5,785 nucleotides of DNA from Deltaproteobacteria bacterium (GTDB lineage: Bacteria > Desulfobacterota > Desulfobacteria > Desulfobacterales > ETH-SRB1), in the NCBI GenBank assembly GCA_030627475.1, contig DAOURZ010000104.1, positions 1 through 5,785 on the forward strand. The letters are read 5' to 3'. The notes below the pieces were generated by a model. The model had not been told where the DNA came from, ran no database searches, and saw only the letters and a list, made by a program, of their open reading frames with translations. Position 1 is the stretch's first letter. Each line of letters starts with the position of its first letter. Below, piece after piece: positions 4,185 to 5,785 of this stretch. A program made the translations under genes and the position numbers.

Positions 4185-5785
4185 GGAACGTGGACGAAAT
4201 AATTTGCCTGAAAATATTGTATCAAGATAAAATTTTGTAATATTATTCACATGTTCAAACTGATGATCTTTTTGTTCATTTTTTAATGCTATTTCATTTC
4301 TGATGCCGGAAGCTAATTTTTTCCCCAGCTCTACGCCGAACTGGTCAAAAGGATTTATGCCCCATATAAAAGCCTCAAAAACAGTTTTTGCCTCATAAAA
4401 TGATAAAAGACGGCCAATACTTTCAGGTGAAAGATCATTTATAAGTATAGTGGAAGAAGGCCTGTTACCAGAAAAATATTTTGCTTTCTTCTTATCTTCT
4501 TTTCCTTCGGCAAGAGCTGTTGGTTGTGAAATCAGATTAGCCCATAATTCCTGATGATTTGTAACGCCTTTTGATTTGTAATTATACTGATCGTACTGAG
4601 GTCTGATTACCCCTATAAACTCAATGGGAAAGGGACGTCCCTGATGAGCCAGTTGAAAAAAAGAATGCTGGGCATTTGTGCCGGATTCTCCGAAAATAAT
4701 AGGTCCTGCGGGTTCATCCAGGGAATGTCCTTCCTGTGTAACTGATTTGCCGTTACTTTCCATGCTGAGCTGCTGAATATGAAGCGCCAGCTTTTGCAAC
4801 GGAGATGCATAGGGAATTATTGCCTGAGTTTGATATCCCAGAAAATTAGTGTTCCATATTGAAATAAGGGCAGCAATCAGAGGAATATTTTTTTCGCAGG
4901 GAGAGTTCTTTGCATGAATATCCATTTCTTCTGCGCCTTTTAAAAATTGCTCAAACTTCTCATATCCCAGATACAAAGCAAGAGGTACGCCTCCGACCGC
5001 AGAAGTCACACTGTATCTGCCTCCTATAAAATCAAACATGTGAAATGAGGTCAGAACAGGATTTGCAGGATCGTCTCCGGGGCTTCCCTTGCTTGTGACA
5101 GTTACAAAGTGTCTGGAAGATTCAAGGCCTTTTTCTTTCATAAATGAAATGGCGAGATTTGCATTGGCAATAGTTTCGGTGGTTGTATAGCTTTTTGAAA
5201 CAACTATCCATAAGGTAGATTCCGGTTCTATTGCGGAGACTATATTTCCAAAATTATGAATATCTACATTTGACAGAAAATGTATTTCAATATTTTTATC
5301 CGCAAAGGCTTTCAGAGCATAAGAAACAAACTTCGTGCCGAGATATGATCCTCCTATTCCGATTACAACAACATGTTTAAAAGGTTTTCCGGTTGATCCG
5401 GTTATTTTTCCATTATGAACTTTTGAAACAAATTCCCTGATATTTTTTCTTGTTTTTATTATCTCAGGCATTACATCCTTTTCATCTATAAAAATAGAAG
5501 CACCCGAGAAATTTCTTGAAGCAGTGTGAAGAGCAGCTCTGTTTTCAGAAATATTTATCTTTTCACCGTTCACCATTGCAATAAACTGTTCTTTTAGTTT
5601 TTTTGCTTCTGCCAGTTTAAAAAGCAAACTCATAGCCTTTTCATCTACTCTCTGACGTGAAAAATCGTAGAAAAAACCATTGCAGGTTAAAGAGAATTTT
5701 TCGAGTCTGTTGTTCTCTTTGATGAGATATTTTAAATGTTTATCATGGCGGCTAAAGTTTTCAGCGTGTTTCTTCAGGTTCTTCC
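4182..5785 (-). CDS. pgi: Glucose-6-phosphate isomerase, 5' end beyond window
   Basis: Cytoplasmic enzyme that interconverts glucose 6-phosphate and fructose 6-phosphate in glycolysis and gluconeogenesis. The frame stays open to the right edge, giving 533 residues; an internal ATG at 5633 is not the start, because the 50 residues before it match the family N-terminus (KYLIKENNRLEKFSL, then YDFSRQ). By comparison with the 549-residue E. coli enzyme only roughly 13-15 residues should be missing. Counting from the first whole in-window codon: the sugar-phosphate loop IGIGGS 141-146, S-K-S-Y-T-T-T-E-T 196-204, the first family signature DFIGGRYSVTSAVG 251-264, MESNGK 341-346, GESGTNAQHSF 365-375 with the catalytic Glu366, a catalytic-His region NHQE 409-412, and the second signature ending FDQFGVELGKK with catalytic Lys488. 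All key residues are intact. Its last codons (L-F-R-P-R-S-stop) lie in a 16-bp repeat. No functional tie to the pilus genes is evident. Confidence 0.97.
   Translation of the reverse strand, partial: KNLKKHAENFSRHDKHLKYLIKENNRLEKFSLTCNGFFYDFSRQRVDEKAMSLLFKLAEAKKLKEQFIAMVNGEKINISENRAALHTASRNFSGASIFIDEKDVMPEIIKTRKNIREFVSKVHNGKITGSTGKPFKHVVVIGIGGSYLGTKFVSYALKAFADKNIEIHFLSNVDIHNFGNIVSAIEPESTLWIVVSKSYTTTETIANANLAISFMKEKGLESSRHFVTVTSKGSPGDDPANPVLTSFHMFDFIGGRYSVTSAVGGVPLALYLGYEKFEQFLKGAEEMDIHAKNSPCEKNIPLIAALISIWNTNFLGYQTQAIIPYASPLQKLALHIQQLSMESNGKSVTQEGHSLDEPAGPIIFGESGTNAQHSFFQLAHQGRPFPIEFIGVIRPQYDQYNYKSKGVTNHQELWANLISQPTALAEGKEDKKKAKYFSGNRPSSTILINDLSPESIGRLLSFYEAKTVFEAFIWGINPFDQFGVELGKKLASGIRNEIALKNEQKDHQFEHVNNITKFYLDTIFSGKLFRPRS
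4187..4202. repeat. Second copy of the 16-bp repeat, inside the pgi 3' end
   Basis: AACGTGGACGAAATAA is identical to 911-926 and in the same orientation. Here it encodes, on the minus strand, the end of pgi (Leu-Phe-Arg-Pro-Arg and the first base of the Ser codon). Similarity extends loosely further on the pgi-stop side. A chance 16-base match between two short regions of a 5.8-kb window is unlikely, so a shared origin is probable. Confidence 0.65.

Noticed and set aside
4613..4810. Minus-strand 65-codon frame inside pgi
   Set aside because: Overlaps strongly conserved pgi sequence in another frame, with no sign of its own function.
4182..5633. ATG at 5633 as the true start of pgi
   Set aside because: The frame is open for another 50 codons to the window edge, those residues look like the normal glucose-6-phosphate isomerase N-terminus, and no Shine-Dalgarno precedes 5633.
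1..5785. CRISPR array, tRNA or rRNA gene, insertion sequence, toxin-antitoxin or defence system
   Set aside because: No regularly spaced repeats, RNA gene folds, transposase or other accessory genes were seen; almost all of the window is explained by five genes.

Overview
The window is AT-rich bacterial DNA. All five genes I can support lie on the minus strand, so the reading order is from right to left. It opens with the 3' part of pgi (glucose-6-phosphate isomerase). A 197-base gap follows, with a convincing sigma70-type promoter and several inverted repeats. Then comes a compact operon for the membrane-spanning part of a type IV pilus (or closely related) machine: a fused PilM-PilN protein, a PilO-like protein, a PilP-like protein and the N-terminal part of a PilQ/MshL-type secretin, which runs off the left edge. 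The lipoprotein-like secretin points to a two-membrane (Gram-negative) bacterium. The AT-rich composition and the style of the PilM-N protein would suit Desulfobacterota (former Deltaproteobacteria), but that placement is an inference from memory and not secure.

Layout from right to left: pgi, 5' end missing (5785-4182); promoter and leader region (4181-3973); pilM-pilN fusion with a TTG start (3972-2077); pilO (2059-1523); pilP (1513-1010); a 159-base gap with a hairpin (1009-851); secretin gene, 3' end missing (850-1). Gaps inside the operon are 17 and 9 bases before pilO and pilP, which suggests translational coupling. The secretin gene alone has a long gap in front of it.

How the genes work together: in type IV pili, PilM (cytoplasmic, actin-like) binds the cytoplasmic tail of PilN. 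PilN and PilO pair in the inner membrane and periplasm, and PilP links them to the outer-membrane secretin PilQ through which the fibre passes. Here the architecture departs from the textbook set in three ways: PilM and PilN are one polypeptide, as in GspL of type II secretion; the PilP-like protein has a transmembrane anchor and no lipobox; and the secretin is a predicted lipoprotein with no room for AMIN domains. Both the gene order and these architectures also resemble mshI-J-K-L of MSHA-type pili. pgi is a housekeeping glycolysis gene that appears merely adjacent.

The most unusual non-coding signal is a 16-bp sequence present both in the pilP-secretin gap, as one arm of a hairpin, and at the extreme 3' end of pgi, where it encodes the last codons. 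It may be a dispersed repeat. I found no CRISPR array, RNA gene, insertion sequence or clearly novel system.
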